The notes: a model not told the origin generated them from the letters alone. A DNA stretch of 64,000 nucleotides from Blautia massiliensis (ex Durand et al. 2017) (GCF_001487165.1 NZ_LN913006.1:3130657-3194656), one strand, 5' to 3'. Shown: positions 24,821 to 33,780, counted from the first letter of the stretch. Translations and numbers: made by a program.

Positions 24821-26138
24821 GGTAAAAGATTTTAGAAATTATATTGATATGGGAACTTATCTGGAACAGATTTTTCCATTTCTTGGAGTACGATTCATTT
24901 CTATTTCAGACCAATATGATTCTAAAGATTATAAAGGAAAGAGTTCGGACAGCGAAGTACAGTTTAAAGGACTGATTGCAGATTTTTATGTGAAAGACCA
25001 GTCCGTAAAGGTAAAAGCGGCAGTCAGCACTAGACGTGGAAAAGGCGAGGATTGCTGTGGTTCTGCACCTTATGGGTATTGAATTAATCTTGAAAATAAG
25101 AAAGAACTGGTGATTGTAGAGGACGAAGCGAAAGTAATCTGCAGAGTATTTGAACTGACCAACCAGCGGTATTCCAAGATGGAAATTTGCAAGTTATTCA
25201 ATGAAGAGGGGGTACTGACTCCCTTGCAGTCCATGAGTAGACGACAGAAATCAGACAGCAAGAAAGCTACATCAAGAGGATTACAGTGGACGAGTGATAT
25301 GATACGGAAGATTGTAGATGATAAGACTTATATAGGCTGTATGGTCTATGGAAAGACCAAGATTCCAAATCCCGGAACAGGGAAAGAAGTAGCAGTGCCG
25401 AGAAATCAGTGGAAAGTGATGGAAAATCACCATGAGCCGATCGTATCAAAAGAAGTTTTTGAAAAAGCACAGTCCCTGCAGATCAGATACACAAAGAAAA
25501 GTAAATTTGACAGGGAAACAACACTGTTAGGTGGCTAGGTGAAGTGTGGAAATTGTCGCAGAAGTCTGACTTCAAGCAGTCCGGTTCATGGTCATATCCT
25601 TTATAGCTGCGCTTACAGTAAAGGAAAAGAAGATACAGGATGTTTTGCCGGAAAAGCGGATAACAAAATGCTGGAGCATATTGTGCTGGCAGAAATTAAG
25701 GCATATTTACGTCAGAATATCAGCCAAGAACAGATGCAGCAATCTATGAGAAAACAGCATACGGACAGCATAGAAGTCTATAAGACGGAAAGTGCAGATT
25801 GTGAAAAGTGTCAGGAGCAGATAAAGATTCAGAACCGTCAGAACTATGAGAAGTATCACGAAGGACAGATGAACCAGAACCAGTTTATGGAAGTCAAGAA
25901 GCAGTTGGAAGAAGAAAGAGAACGACTGCAGAAACGTGTACAGGAACTGGAAGAACTGATAAATGGTGAGAAAGAAATCCTGATGAAAAAGAATGTTCCA
26001 GTGGAGCAGATGTTGAAGTATTTAGGCTATGAAAAGCTGACACGAGAAATGTTGGAAGAATATGTGCAGGGAATATATGTGTATGATGATGGGAGAGTGG
26101 AGGTGAAGTGGAAATTTAGTAAAGATATTGCAAAGTAG
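24813..26138 (+). pseudogene. Third large serine recombinase, truncated and with in-frame stops
   Basis: In one frame the sequence reads IVVKDFRNYIDMGTYLEQ... through the recombinase domain, zinc ribbon (VKCGNCRRSL ... SCAYSKGKEDTGC) and coiled coil to IYVYDDGRVEVKWKFSKDIAK, as in TndX-like enzymes. It lacks the catalytic-serine N-terminus, has lost about four residues where relatives read KD-SRFG-RNY, and carries in-frame TGA (25080-25082, after APYGY) and TAG (25536-25538, before VKCGNC) codons. Each stop is one base from a Leu codon. Its front is replaced by the IS256 remnant. It marks an older integrated element whose recombinase died. Confidence 0.88.
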
Positions 26139-26211
26139 TAGTAGTATTTATTATAATGAAGGAAATGATTAGGTTTGTTGAAAGAGTATATGTAGAAGGT
26201 ATAGGTGGAAT

Positions 26212-27555
26212 ATGCAAAAAATAGAAATTAAATATTTGGGACCAGTACAAGAACTGGAAATGGATATCAAAGATTTTAATTTACTTATAGGTGAACAAGC
26301 TACAGGAAAAAGTACTGTGGCAAAAGCTATATATTTTTTTAGAATCATAAAATCTACTTTGACGGACTATTTGTGTCAAGTGTACGATACAGCATTATAC
26401 AATGGCAATGATGTTAGTGATGGGTTTAATAAAGTGTTAAAGAAAGAGTTAAAATCAATTTTCATTTCTTTATTTGGATATAGTTGGGATTTAGATAAAC
26501 GATTATATTTAAAATATGAATATGCATCGGGGATATGGCTTGATGTAAAATTGAATAAAAACGGAAAACGAAAATATATAAGTGTTCGTTATTCGCCTAA
26601 ATTAACACAAACGCTAAAAGACTTAGAAAAAGAAGCATTAGAACTTTTCGAGCAAAAGCCAGAAACCACAACTATTAGTTTGGCATATGCAAGTAAGGAA
26701 AGACTTCGCAATTATGATAATTTTAAAAACAGTGTAAATAAGATTTTTGATGATTATAAAGAAACCTACTATATCCCTGCTGGACGTAGTATGCTGACTT
26801 TATTAGTCAACAATAGATCGTTATTAGAAAATGATAATTTGGATTTGATAACAAGGCAATTTATGCAGGTTATTGATAATATTCATAGAGTTTTTGAGGA
26901 TGGAATTAGAAATGTTCATAAACGCTATCCTGACGGCGAACGAAGATTTGATGTAACTAAAACTGCGGAAATGTTAATTTCAGATTTGAAAGGCGATTAT
27001 CTTTATAATGCAGGAAAAGAATATATTGTTGTTGAGGATGAAGAGGAACATAGTGAAAAAATACCAATTAATTTCGCATCATCTGGTCAGCAAGAGGTTT
27101 TATGGTTACTTAATCAACTGTATATTTTAATGTTAAAAAAGGAAAAAGCATTTGTAATTATTGAAGAACCAGAAGCACATTTGTATCCAAGCTTACAAAG
27201 TAAGGTAGTGGAATTTATTTCATATTTTGCGAATATTAACAATAGCTCAATCTTGATTACAACACACAGTCCGTATATTTTAACATCGGTCAACACGTTG
27301 TATTGTGCTGGGAAGGTGATTGAGAAGAATTCTACGTATTCAAAAAAAGTATATGACATAATTGATAGTAATTGTGAGATTGATCCACAAAAAGTTACAG
27401 CATTAAAAATCAATAAAGATAAAAGTATTTTAAACTTAATTAATGAGGAACTTCAAGAATTAAATACGGAAATGATTGATGAAATTTCTGACAGCGTAAA
27501 TGAAAAATATATGGAATTATATTATTTGCTAATGTCAGAAAATGATGTGCTGTAA
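26212..27555 (+). CDS. AAA/OLD-like ABC-class ATPase of a putative defence pair
   Basis: A 447-residue ATPase with an ABC/OLD-type head: Walker A GEQATGKS (27-34), signature-like FASSGQQEVLWLLNQ (about 286-300), Walker B FVIIEEPEAHLYPS (about 313-326) and the switch His in LITTHSPYIL (about 347-356). The middle is a helical insert. The C-terminus lacks a TOPRIM domain, so any nuclease activity must come from the partner. The next gene, 10 bases downstream with its own AAGGAGA, encodes a PD-(D/E)XK-like nuclease. ATPase-nuclease pairs of this shape are common anti-phage systems (Septu and related types). No exact known system is recognised. Confidence 0.85.
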   Translation: MQKIEIKYLGPVQELEMDIKDFNLLIGEQATGKSTVAKAIYFFRIIKSTLTDYLCQVYDTALYNGNDVSDGFNKVLKKELKSIFISLFGYSWDLDKRLYLKYEYASGIWLDVKLNKNGKRKYISVRYSPKLTQTLKDLEKEALELFEQKPETTTISLAYASKERLRNYDNFKNSVNKIFDDYKETYYIPAGRSMLTLLVNNRSLLENDNLDLITRQFMQVIDNIHRVFEDGIRNVHKRYPDGERRFDVTKTAEMLISDLKGDYLYNAGKEYIVVEDEEEHSEKIPINFASSGQQEVLWLLNQLYILMLKKEKAFVIIEEPEAHLYPSLQSKVVEFISYFANINNSSILITTHSPYILTSVNTLYCAGKVIEKNSTYSKKVYDIIDSNCEIDPQKVTALKINKDKSILNLINEELQELNTEMIDEISDSVNEKYMELYYLLMSENDVL

Positions 27556-27565
27556 GGAGAAGCAA

Positions 27566-28210
27566 ATGGCGAAAAAAAATAAAGGAAAAAATAAAGGAAA
27601 AAATAAATACAAGGAAAATAAGAAAAAGGAGCCAAATAAATTAGCATTAGGAAAATATACGGATAATTTTGAGTGCTTAAAAAATGGAGAAAAAAGAACT
27701 CTAAAAGATTCAAAGTCTGATAAAAATTCAATTATGCCAATAGAGGTTTGTGATGAAGAAGTATATTTGACAGAGCCAGATGGAAAATTGATACCTAATA
27801 TACAAGATCAACAAAAGTGTGATTTTTTAATATATTGTCAAAAGGTATTGCAAACATGTTTTATAGAACTTAAAGGTGCAAATATATCTGTTAAAGAGGG
27901 CTATAATCCGTATGACCAAATTATTGACACAATTAAGTTCTTGAAGAAAGATGATGACTTAAAAGTGATAGTTGCGAATAATATTGAAAAGCATGCTTTT
28001 ATTGTTTCTCCTGGACGACAAAAAATACCTAAAGGTATAGAAACAAAAGAAAGAGCATTATGGCAGCAGCTTATACAAAGTGGAGACAATAAAAGAAAAA
28101 TACTGGAGCTTATTCATTATGTTAAGGTAACAAAGTCCGATAGATATAGTAATAATGGGCAAATAATTTGTTCGCCTAAATCACCGGTACAAATACCTTT
28201 TCAGAATTAG
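27566..28210 (+). CDS. Putative PD-(D/E)XK nuclease partner of the ATPase
   Basis: A 214-residue protein. It begins with a lysine-rich tail (MAKKNKGKNKGKNKYKENKK), followed by a domain with CDFLIY (Asp86) and CFIELKGANI (Glu101-x-Lys103), the spacing and beta-strand context of a PD-(D/E)XK nuclease active site, and then PYDQIIDTIKFL with a supporting Gln118. The C-terminal part (about 130-214) has a conserved-looking KVIVANNIEKHAFIVSPG stretch. The ATG at 27566 follows AAGGAGA. It is clearly co-transcribed with the ATPase and is followed by a terminator. It is not an HNH enzyme, so it is not PtuB of classical Septu. Confidence 0.65.
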   Translation: MAKKNKGKNKGKNKYKENKKKEPNKLALGKYTDNFECLKNGEKRTLKDSKSDKNSIMPIEVCDEEVYLTEPDGKLIPNIQDQQKCDFLIYCQKVLQTCFIELKGANISVKEGYNPYDQIIDTIKFLKKDDDLKVIVANNIEKHAFIVSPGRQKIPKGIETKERALWQQLIQSGDNKRKILELIHYVKVTKSDRYSNNGQIICSPKSPVQIPFQN

Positions 28211-28219
28211 GAATAATTC

Positions 28220-28353
28220 TAGCAATGACGTTACATCCTCCCCACCTACTTTGTGACAATTATATAACGTCCTCTATACAGAAATATGCGGTTTTAAGCC
28301 ATTTTCGTGGCAAAAAAGCCGCATATTTTTTGTAGCAATGACTTGACATCCTC
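28220..28353. repeat. Near-identical 21-bp direct repeats around a hairpin (possible IS605-end debris)
   Basis: TAGCAATGAC...ACATCCTC occurs at 28220-28240 and 28333-28353 with two differences. The ACATCCTCCCCACC stretch after the first copy resembles IS200/IS605 right ends. The repeats enclose the hairpin at 28282-28328. This looks like a small non-autonomous or decayed element. The 200 bases after it, up to the next gene, are open in one frame but without a start codon. Confidence 0.45.
28282..28332 (+). terminator. Hairpin terminator after the ATPase-nuclease pair
   Basis: AAATATGCGG (28282-28291) pairs perfectly with CCGCATATTT (28319-28328); the loop can pair further (TTTT with AAAA, GCCA with TGGC) and a T-run follows. 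Confidence 0.7.
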
Positions 28354-28561
28354 GGGACGGTTGTGTCTGGCAGAGAGTATCCCATACGGCATATCCTGAA
28401 CATATAGAAACGGACAGGATTTTCAGATACGAGCCTTATGATCCTGACATTGATATGAAGATGAATTCAGTTACTGTCAGAGATGCTAGTGCAAATGGCG
28501 AAGCATTCACGCATAATGTAGATAAACAAAAACACAAATATAAAAAGAAGGAGGATTGGGT

Positions 28562-29416
28562 ATGGGATTATTTGATAAGAAGATCTGTGATATCTGCGGA
28601 GAGAAAATAGGTTTATTAGGCAACAGAAAACTGGATGACGGAAATCTGTGTAAGGATTGTGCAAAAAAATTGTCACCATGGTTTGAAGACCGGCGGCACA
28701 GTACGGTAGAGGATATAAAACGTCAACTGGAATATCGTGAAAAAAACAAAAAAGCCGTAATGGATTTTTGTATAACACGTCAGATCAATACCAGAAATTA
28801 CAATGTTTTTATTGATGACAATAAGGGGAATTTTACTGTTGCACGGAAGCTGGATGTCAATGAAAATCCGGATATAGTTCCTTTATCCGCTGTTGTGCAG
28901 TGCAGAGTTGATGTAGAGCGACAGCAGAACGAGGAAACATATACAACAAAGGATGGAGAAACCGTAAGCTATCAGCCACCGGTATATAAGTATGAATTTG
29001 ATTATACTATGCGTATTAAGGTAAAAAATCCATGGTTTGATGATATGGATTTTCGTTTGAATACTTTTTCCATAAGCAGCGATAACAGAGGTGAATTGAT
29101 GGAAGTGGAGCAGACAGGTCATCAGATCATAGCCGCCCTGACACCAAATGCGGCTGGAATGCAGCAGCCTGGGATGAACATGAACAGCGGAATGCAGCAG
29201 TCCGGGATGTACATGAACAATGGAATGCAGCAGTCCGGAATGAACATGAACAATGGAATGCAGCAGCCCGGGATGTACATGAACAGCGGAATGCAGCAAT
29301 CTGGAATGCAGATGAACAACGGAATGCAGCAGCCCGGCAGTTTATGGAAATGTCAGTGCGGTGCAGAGAATACCGGAAGGTTCTGCGAATACTGTGGCCA
29401 GCCAAGACCATTTTGA
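28562..29416 (+). CDS. DUF4428-type zinc-ribbon protein with 11-residue Met/Gln/Gly repeats
   Basis: A 284-residue protein. The N-terminus has a DUF4428-like zinc ribbon (CDICGEKIGLLG ... CKDCAKKLSPWF), the middle (about 75-195) is a conserved-looking domain (NYNVFIDDNKGNFTVARKLD and following), and then five and a half tandem repeats of about 11 residues (GMQQSGMNMNN type) lead to a C-terminal zinc ribbon (WKCQCGAENTGRFCEYCGQ). No membrane segments. The ATG at 28562 has GGAGG seven bases upstream. It lies before the sensor kinase genes and could be an adaptor or scaffold; the function is unknown. Confidence 0.75.
   Translation: MGLFDKKICDICGEKIGLLGNRKLDDGNLCKDCAKKLSPWFEDRRHSTVEDIKRQLEYREKNKKAVMDFCITRQINTRNYNVFIDDNKGNFTVARKLDVNENPDIVPLSAVVQCRVDVERQQNEETYTTKDGETVSYQPPVYKYEFDYTMRIKVKNPWFDDMDFRLNTFSISSDNRGELMEVEQTGHQIIAALTPNAAGMQQPGMNMNSGMQQSGMYMNNGMQQSGMNMNNGMQQPGMYMNSGMQQSGMQMNNGMQQPGSLWKCQCGAENTGRFCEYCGQPRPF
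29156..29338 (+). repeat. 33-bp tandem coding repeats
   Basis: Five full copies and one partial copy of a 33-base unit beginning GGAATGCAGCAG encode the Gly-Met-Gln-Gln repeats of the DUF4428-type protein. Copy-number change by slippage would stay in frame. Confidence 0.9.
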
Positions 29417-29426
29417 GTGATGATAG

Positions 29427-29454
29427 ACAGAGTGGACAGAATTGTTCACTCTGT
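29427..29454 (+). terminator. Hairpin terminator after the DUF4428-type gene
   Basis: ACAGAGTG pairs perfectly with CACTCTGT and the loop bases GAC/GTT extend it; a short T-run follows 10 bases after the stop codon. Confidence 0.6.
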
Positions 29455-29562
29455 TTGTGATAACAGGGGTTGAGAATGGATGGTTTCTCTGAAAACTATA
29501 TAATAAAAGAGAGTTTTATAGTATACTTATCACAGATGTGTATTAATGAGAGAGGAATTTTC

Positions 29563-31230
29563 ATGACATACAATAAAAAAAGGGCACTGTCGTATGGAGG
29601 AATCCTGATAAGTGTATTTCTGGCGTATTTCTGCAGGCTGGGAAGACCGGAAAATGTTTTTATGAGAAATCTCGCAGATCAGTGTCGTAACTGTATTTAT
29701 CTGGGAATGTATTGTGCCTGGGTGATTTATCTGGAAAAGCATGTAGTGCATAGAAAAACGCGCAGATGTCTGACTGCAATTGGCTGTCTGATGGTCTTCT
29801 GGTTTTTTGTACGGACAGTAAAATTTCATATTTTTCATGATCCGCTTGGAGAACATATCTGCTGGTATCTGTATTATATCCCGATGATCCTGATTCCGGT
29901 CCTTGGACTGGCAGCAGCGATGTTTCTAGGGGAAAAGGATGGAGAGAAAACAGTCAGAAAAATTATTGCCTTGCTTGCTTTTGCGGTGGTTTTGATCATC
30001 AGTGTTTTTACAAATGATCTGCATCAGCTGGTGTTTCGGTTTTCCGGGCGGCCGCCGCTTTCAGATAGAGATTACAGCTATGGTATTCTTTTTATAGTAA
30101 TCCAGGGATGGATCATATTTTGCCTGATATGGATGGAAATCATGCTGATCAGAAAAAGCAGGATTCCGGGAAGAAAGCAATTTTGGCTGCCGGTTATTCC
30201 GGGAATATTGCTTCTGGGATGGAATATCGGGAATTTACTCCGTCTGCCTCTGATCAAAACAATTGCCGGAGATATGACAGCGGTATGCTGCCTTTTGATG
30301 GCGGCAATTTACCAGGGATGTATATTATGCGGCCTGATACAGACGAACAATCGATATTTTGAATTATTCCAGACCTCCGGAGGACTGGATGCAGAGATTA
30401 CGGATGATTCCTTTCAGCGTTATTATCATTCCGGTGATTTTCCTGAGCTGTCACCGGAACTGCGTAAAATTGTAATAAACAGATCAGCTGTACAGGAACA
30501 GGGAATCCGGATCAACCATATTCCTATAAGAGGAGGACATTTGTTCTGGTCAGAAGATATTTCGGTGCTTCTGGATCAGTATCAGGATATCCGGGAACAG
30601 CAGGAGGAGCTGACTGCCAGAAATCGTCTGTTGCAGAAAACCTATCAGAAAGAAGCTGAGCGGAGAAAAACAGAAGAACAGAACCGACTGCTGAACATGA
30701 TACAGAATCAGACAGCCGGGCAGCTGGAATTGCTGTCACAGCTGATGGATGAGCTGGAAAGAACGGAGTCAAGGGAACACTATGACCGGATCTTGGGAAA
30801 AATCGTGGTTGTTGGTACATATTTAAAAAGAAGAAAAAATCTGGTATTGACACAATATGCATCAGACGGAAATCTGCTTACAATGGAGGATCTCAGACAG
30901 AGTCTTGCGGAATCCTGTGACAGCTTAAAATTATGTAAGATCCGGGCAGCTTATTATGTCGAAAATGGTGAAGTGCAGCTGAATGCAGATGATATACTAA
31001 AATGCTATGATACCTTTGAATGGCTTGTGGAACGATTGTTTGATACAATGCAGTCTGTTTTTTACCGTGTGTCGCAGATCGATGATGCTTTGCGGATCTC
31101 GGTTCATATTGTAGCAGAAGCAGATCTTCGGGGATTAATGTCAGAAAGACCGGAATTAAATGTGCAGCAGGAAGATGAAAACGAATGGTTTATCGGATGT
31201 ATCGTATTCAGAAAGAGAGGCGGAAGATGA
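29563..31230 (+). CDS. 7TM sensor protein (histidine kinase N-terminal 7TM type) lacking a visible catalytic domain
   Basis: A 555-residue membrane protein. Residues ~1-250 contain seven or eight membrane segments in the pattern of the 'histidine kinase N-terminal 7TM' family (NDLHQLVFRF and IAGDMTAVCCLLMAAIYQGCILCGLIQTN are typical, quoted in part). A HPIPGGH-like IPIRGGHLFWSEDI segment (about 310-330) and a long coiled coil (335-400) follow. The C-terminal third has no convincing HATPase N, G1 or G2 boxes. Its last bases overlap the next kinase gene by ATGA, so the two are made together and may form one sensor. The ATG at 29563 is chosen for its AGAGG site. Confidence 0.75.
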   Translation: MTYNKKRALSYGGILISVFLAYFCRLGRPENVFMRNLADQCRNCIYLGMYCAWVIYLEKHVVHRKTRRCLTAIGCLMVFWFFVRTVKFHIFHDPLGEHICWYLYYIPMILIPVLGLAAAMFLGEKDGEKTVRKIIALLAFAVVLIISVFTNDLHQLVFRFSGRPPLSDRDYSYGILFIVIQGWIIFCLIWMEIMLIRKSRIPGRKQFWLPVIPGILLLGWNIGNLLRLPLIKTIAGDMTAVCCLLMAAIYQGCILCGLIQTNNRYFELFQTSGGLDAEITDDSFQRYYHSGDFPELSPELRKIVINRSAVQEQGIRINHIPIRGGHLFWSEDISVLLDQYQDIREQQEELTARNRLLQKTYQKEAERRKTEEQNRLLNMIQNQTAGQLELLSQLMDELERTESREHYDRILGKIVVVGTYLKRRKNLVLTQYASDGNLLTMEDLRQSLAESCDSLKLCKIRAAYYVENGEVQLNADDILKCYDTFEWLVERLFDTMQSVFYRVSQIDDALRISVHIVAEADLRGLMSERPELNVQQEDENEWFIGCIVFRKRGGR

Positions 31231-32570
31231 CTGATTTTGCGGAATGCAGTATGGCAATGCAGGATTTTTTGATGATCCTTCTTGAAATCTGCCTGATTCT
31301 GGAATTGATCCTTCTGTTGATCAGGATAACCTGTTTTTACGGGAAAAAGAAAATTATAACAGCAGTGACTGTTTTTGCAGTTTCTTTTATGCTTATGGGG
31401 TTCCTGATGAATGATCACAGATATTGCCAGGGGGAAAGCGCATATCAGCTAATGCTCCGGATGTGTCCGGTCAGTGTTTTGATGGCAGCGATGGTGGTAT
31501 TGTTGCTTTATCTTTGCTGGGCAATCTGGAGAGAGAGACGCAGATATCACCATTCTCTGTCTTACTGGTCTGTGAATGAAGCTGTTGATGATGTTCCTTG
31601 TGGGGTGTGTTTTTCGGATCCTCTTGGAAGGATCGTTTTATGCAACACCAAGATGCATGAACTGAGCAGGATAATGATAGGCTCCTATCTGCAGGATTAT
31701 GAGGCATTGCGGAAAGTAATAAATGGAGGATCCGAAGCAGAGGGACTTCGCAGATTAAACAGTGACAGTAATGTATTTTATTTTCCGGATGATTCCGTCT
31801 GGATGTTTCAGGAATATCGTCTGCAGGAGCCGGATTGTGCAGGATATCTGCAGACAGTGGCAGTTAATGTATCAGAAATTTATTACAATGGTGAAAAGAT
31901 CAGAGCAAATAATGAAAAGCTGGAAATCCTGAATCATAAGCTAGAGGAAATGTATGAAAAAATCGGAGATAAAATAAGAGAGCAGGAGACACTTGCCATG
32001 AAAATGCAGGTTCATGACAATTTTGGCCGAAGCCTTCTGTCAATACGCAGGATATTGGAAAGAAAAGAAAATCAGGATAAAATGGATGAACAGCTATCTG
32101 CATTAAAGCATCTGGTCTATATTCTTACAGATTCTTCTGTTGAGAATATGGAAGAATTATGCGCGGATACGATCAGGCATGCAGAAGAACTTGGAATTTA
32201 TGTTCAGATCAGCGGGGATTTCCCTCAGCATCCCTCCTACAGGCTGCTGACAGACAGAGCGATCCGTGAATGTGTGACAAATTGTGCCAGACATGCCCAT
32301 GGAAGTACAGTTCTGGTGAAGATAGAAAAAGGTGCAAATGAATACAGCATCCGGATAACGAATGATGGAGATGCACCTGAAAAAAATGCAGAAGAAGGTG
32401 GTGGTCTGTCTGCACTGAGAAAAGCTGCGGAGTCGGAGAAATGTATTATGCAGGTTTCTTTTTCGCCGGAGTTTTGTCTGGTGTTGAAAATGCCACTGAC
32501 AGAAAGGATGGGAGTCTATGGTACGGATACTGATAGTAGAAGATCAGAGGATCATGCAGAAGTATTTTGA
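31227..32570 (+). CDS. PAS-containing sensor histidine kinase (NarL/LiaS class)
   Basis: A 447-residue kinase with three N-terminal membrane segments (FLMILLEICLILELILLLI, ITAVTVFAVSFMLMGFLM, VLMAAMVVLLLYLCWAIW), a PAS-like domain (about 115-215, VPCGVCFSDPLGRIVLCN), a coiled coil, the phospho-acceptor in VHDNFGRSLLSI and an HATPase with N box IRECVTNCARHA and a glycine box EEGGGLSALRKAAE. The H-box type fits kinases that pair with LuxR-type regulators, and such a regulator gene overlaps its 3' end. It overlaps the 7TM gene by four bases. Confidence 0.87.
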   Translation: MTDFAECSMAMQDFLMILLEICLILELILLLIRITCFYGKKKIITAVTVFAVSFMLMGFLMNDHRYCQGESAYQLMLRMCPVSVLMAAMVVLLLYLCWAIWRERRRYHHSLSYWSVNEAVDDVPCGVCFSDPLGRIVLCNTKMHELSRIMIGSYLQDYEALRKVINGGSEAEGLRRLNSDSNVFYFPDDSVWMFQEYRLQEPDCAGYLQTVAVNVSEIYYNGEKIRANNEKLEILNHKLEEMYEKIGDKIREQETLAMKMQVHDNFGRSLLSIRRILERKENQDKMDEQLSALKHLVYILTDSSVENMEELCADTIRHAEELGIYVQISGDFPQHPSYRLLTDRAIRECVTNCARHAHGSTVLVKIEKGANEYSIRITNDGDAPEKNAEEGGGLSALRKAAESEKCIMQVSFSPEFCLVLKMPLTERMGVYGTDTDSRRSEDHAEVF

Positions 32571-33144
32571 AAGTATTATCATGCGGGAACCGGAATTCCG
32601 ACATGTCCAGACAGTTTCGGATGCCTGTGAAGCTGTAAAGATCTGCTCTTACTCGGCAATTGATCTTGTGCTTATGGATGTGCAGACATTTCATAATCAT
32701 GATGGGCTGAGTGCCGGAAAGATCATCAGGGAAAAATATCCATATACAAAGGTATTGGTTGTTACTTCGCTGATCGATCCCAAGGTGCTGGAAAGAGCAA
32801 AGAGCGGATGTGCAGACAGTCTATGGTATAAGGATCACGGTGAAGAGGAAATACGGAGTGTGATCTACAGAACGTTAAATGGGGAGCATGTATTTCCGGA
32901 TGTGGCACCGGAGGTGGAACTTAACTGGATCACAAGCGGTGATATCAGTCCCAGACAGCTGGAGATGCTGCGCCTGTATATTCACGGGATGTCATATTCC
33001 GAGATCGCAAGGAAAATGGACTGTTCTGCTTCTGGGGTGAGATGGAATTTTCAGGAAATGATCGCCAAGGCGGGATACAGCTGCAAAGAGGATCTGATAG
33101 CAGCTGCACTGGAAAGTAAACTGATCGTAACCACACTGAAATAG
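32518..33144 (+). CDS. LuxR/NarL-family response regulator
   Basis: A 208-residue response regulator. The receiver domain (1-~120) has the acidic pair in VEDQ, the phospho-acceptor Asp in LVLMDVQTF and Lys in WYKDHG; the C-terminal LuxR helix-turn-helix reads SPRQLEMLRLYIHGMSYSE with an atypical end. It overlaps the kinase gene by 53 bases in another frame, a strong sign of coupled expression. The kinase would phosphorylate it; likely targets are the neighbouring genes but no binding site is visible. Confidence 0.88.
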   Translation: MVRILIVEDQRIMQKYFESIIMREPEFRHVQTVSDACEAVKICSYSAIDLVLMDVQTFHNHDGLSAGKIIREKYPYTKVLVVTSLIDPKVLERAKSGCADSLWYKDHGEEEIRSVIYRTLNGEHVFPDVAPEVELNWITSGDISPRQLEMLRLYIHGMSYSEIARKMDCSASGVRWNFQEMIAKAGYSCKEDLIAAALESKLIVTTLK

Positions 33145-33255
33145 AAGATCCACAGAATGCAGAAACATATTCGGACAGAGGGAGTTTGGCGTGAGCTGAC
33201 GGAGCATTCACAAATATAGCATAAGATTTTGAATAATAGGAAAGAGGAAATAGAC

Positions 33256-33780
33256 ATGAGCGATTTTTTGACAGAAAAAAATAAAAAAACAGGAATACTT
33301 GGGAAACTGAAATGGGTTCTTTGTGGCTTTTTTATACTTTTTTCCCTGGGAGCTATTGGCGCATCGGAGAAGTATATTGGTGAAGGGCGCTGGGGAATGG
33401 CAGCAACAGAGATCATACTTGGATTGCTGTTTCTGTATCCAACCTTCCGGGAAATTCAAAAAGCATTAAAGAAGAAAAAAGCTGGAGAAATTGCCTGCTG
33501 GTTTGAATCCTATGCCCAGAATACTGTCTCATTTGAAAAGTTTGAGCAGGAACTGGGAAAAGGTGCAGTGAAAAAGCTGGAAAAATTTATTGCGGGGGGA
33601 TATATCCGGAATATCCAGATAGACAGAGAAGGAAATTATATTATGATCACTGCACCGAACAGACGCGTAAATGAGAAGATCTATATTACAGTTACCTGCC
33701 CCAGCTGCGGTGCAAAGAATCAGGTAATAAAAGGTCGTCTGAGCACCTGTGAATATTGCGGACAGCGTCTTACCCCATGA
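33256..33780 (+). CDS. Small membrane protein with C-terminal zinc ribbon
   Basis: A 174-residue protein with two membrane segments (LKWVLCGFFILFSLGAIGA, MAATEIILGLLFLYP), a cytoplasmic middle region and a C-terminal zinc ribbon (CPSCGAKNQVI ... CEYCGQRL). The ATG at 33256 follows AGAGGAAATAG; the upstream ATG at 33229 is less supported. It follows the response regulator and shares the CEYCGQ ribbon style with the DUF4428-type protein at the other side of the sensor genes. Function unknown. Confidence 0.7.
   Translation: MSDFLTEKNKKTGILGKLKWVLCGFFILFSLGAIGASEKYIGEGRWGMAATEIILGLLFLYPTFREIQKALKKKKAGEIACWFESYAQNTVSFEKFEQELGKGAVKKLEKFIAGGYIRNIQIDREGNYIMITAPNRRVNEKIYITVTCPSCGAKNQVIKGRLSTCEYCGQRLTP

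Noticed and set aside
25080..25538. In-frame TGA as selenocysteine or recoding site in the third recombinase
   Set aside because: A TAG follows in the same gene, the N-terminus is missing, and recombinases do not use selenocysteine; simple decay explains it.
27566..28210. Calling the ATPase-nuclease pair classical Septu (PtuAB)
   Set aside because: The second protein shows a D...ExK arrangement and no HNH motif, so the name would be misleading.
28355..28561. Open frame between the repeat cassette and the DUF4428-type gene
   Set aside because: It has no start codon and no recognisable domain; possibly a gene tail, but not supportable.
29156..29338. Regular 33-bp repeats that could suggest a CRISPR array
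   Set aside because: They are contiguous without spacers and lie in frame inside a coding gene, encoding a Met/Gln/Gly linker.
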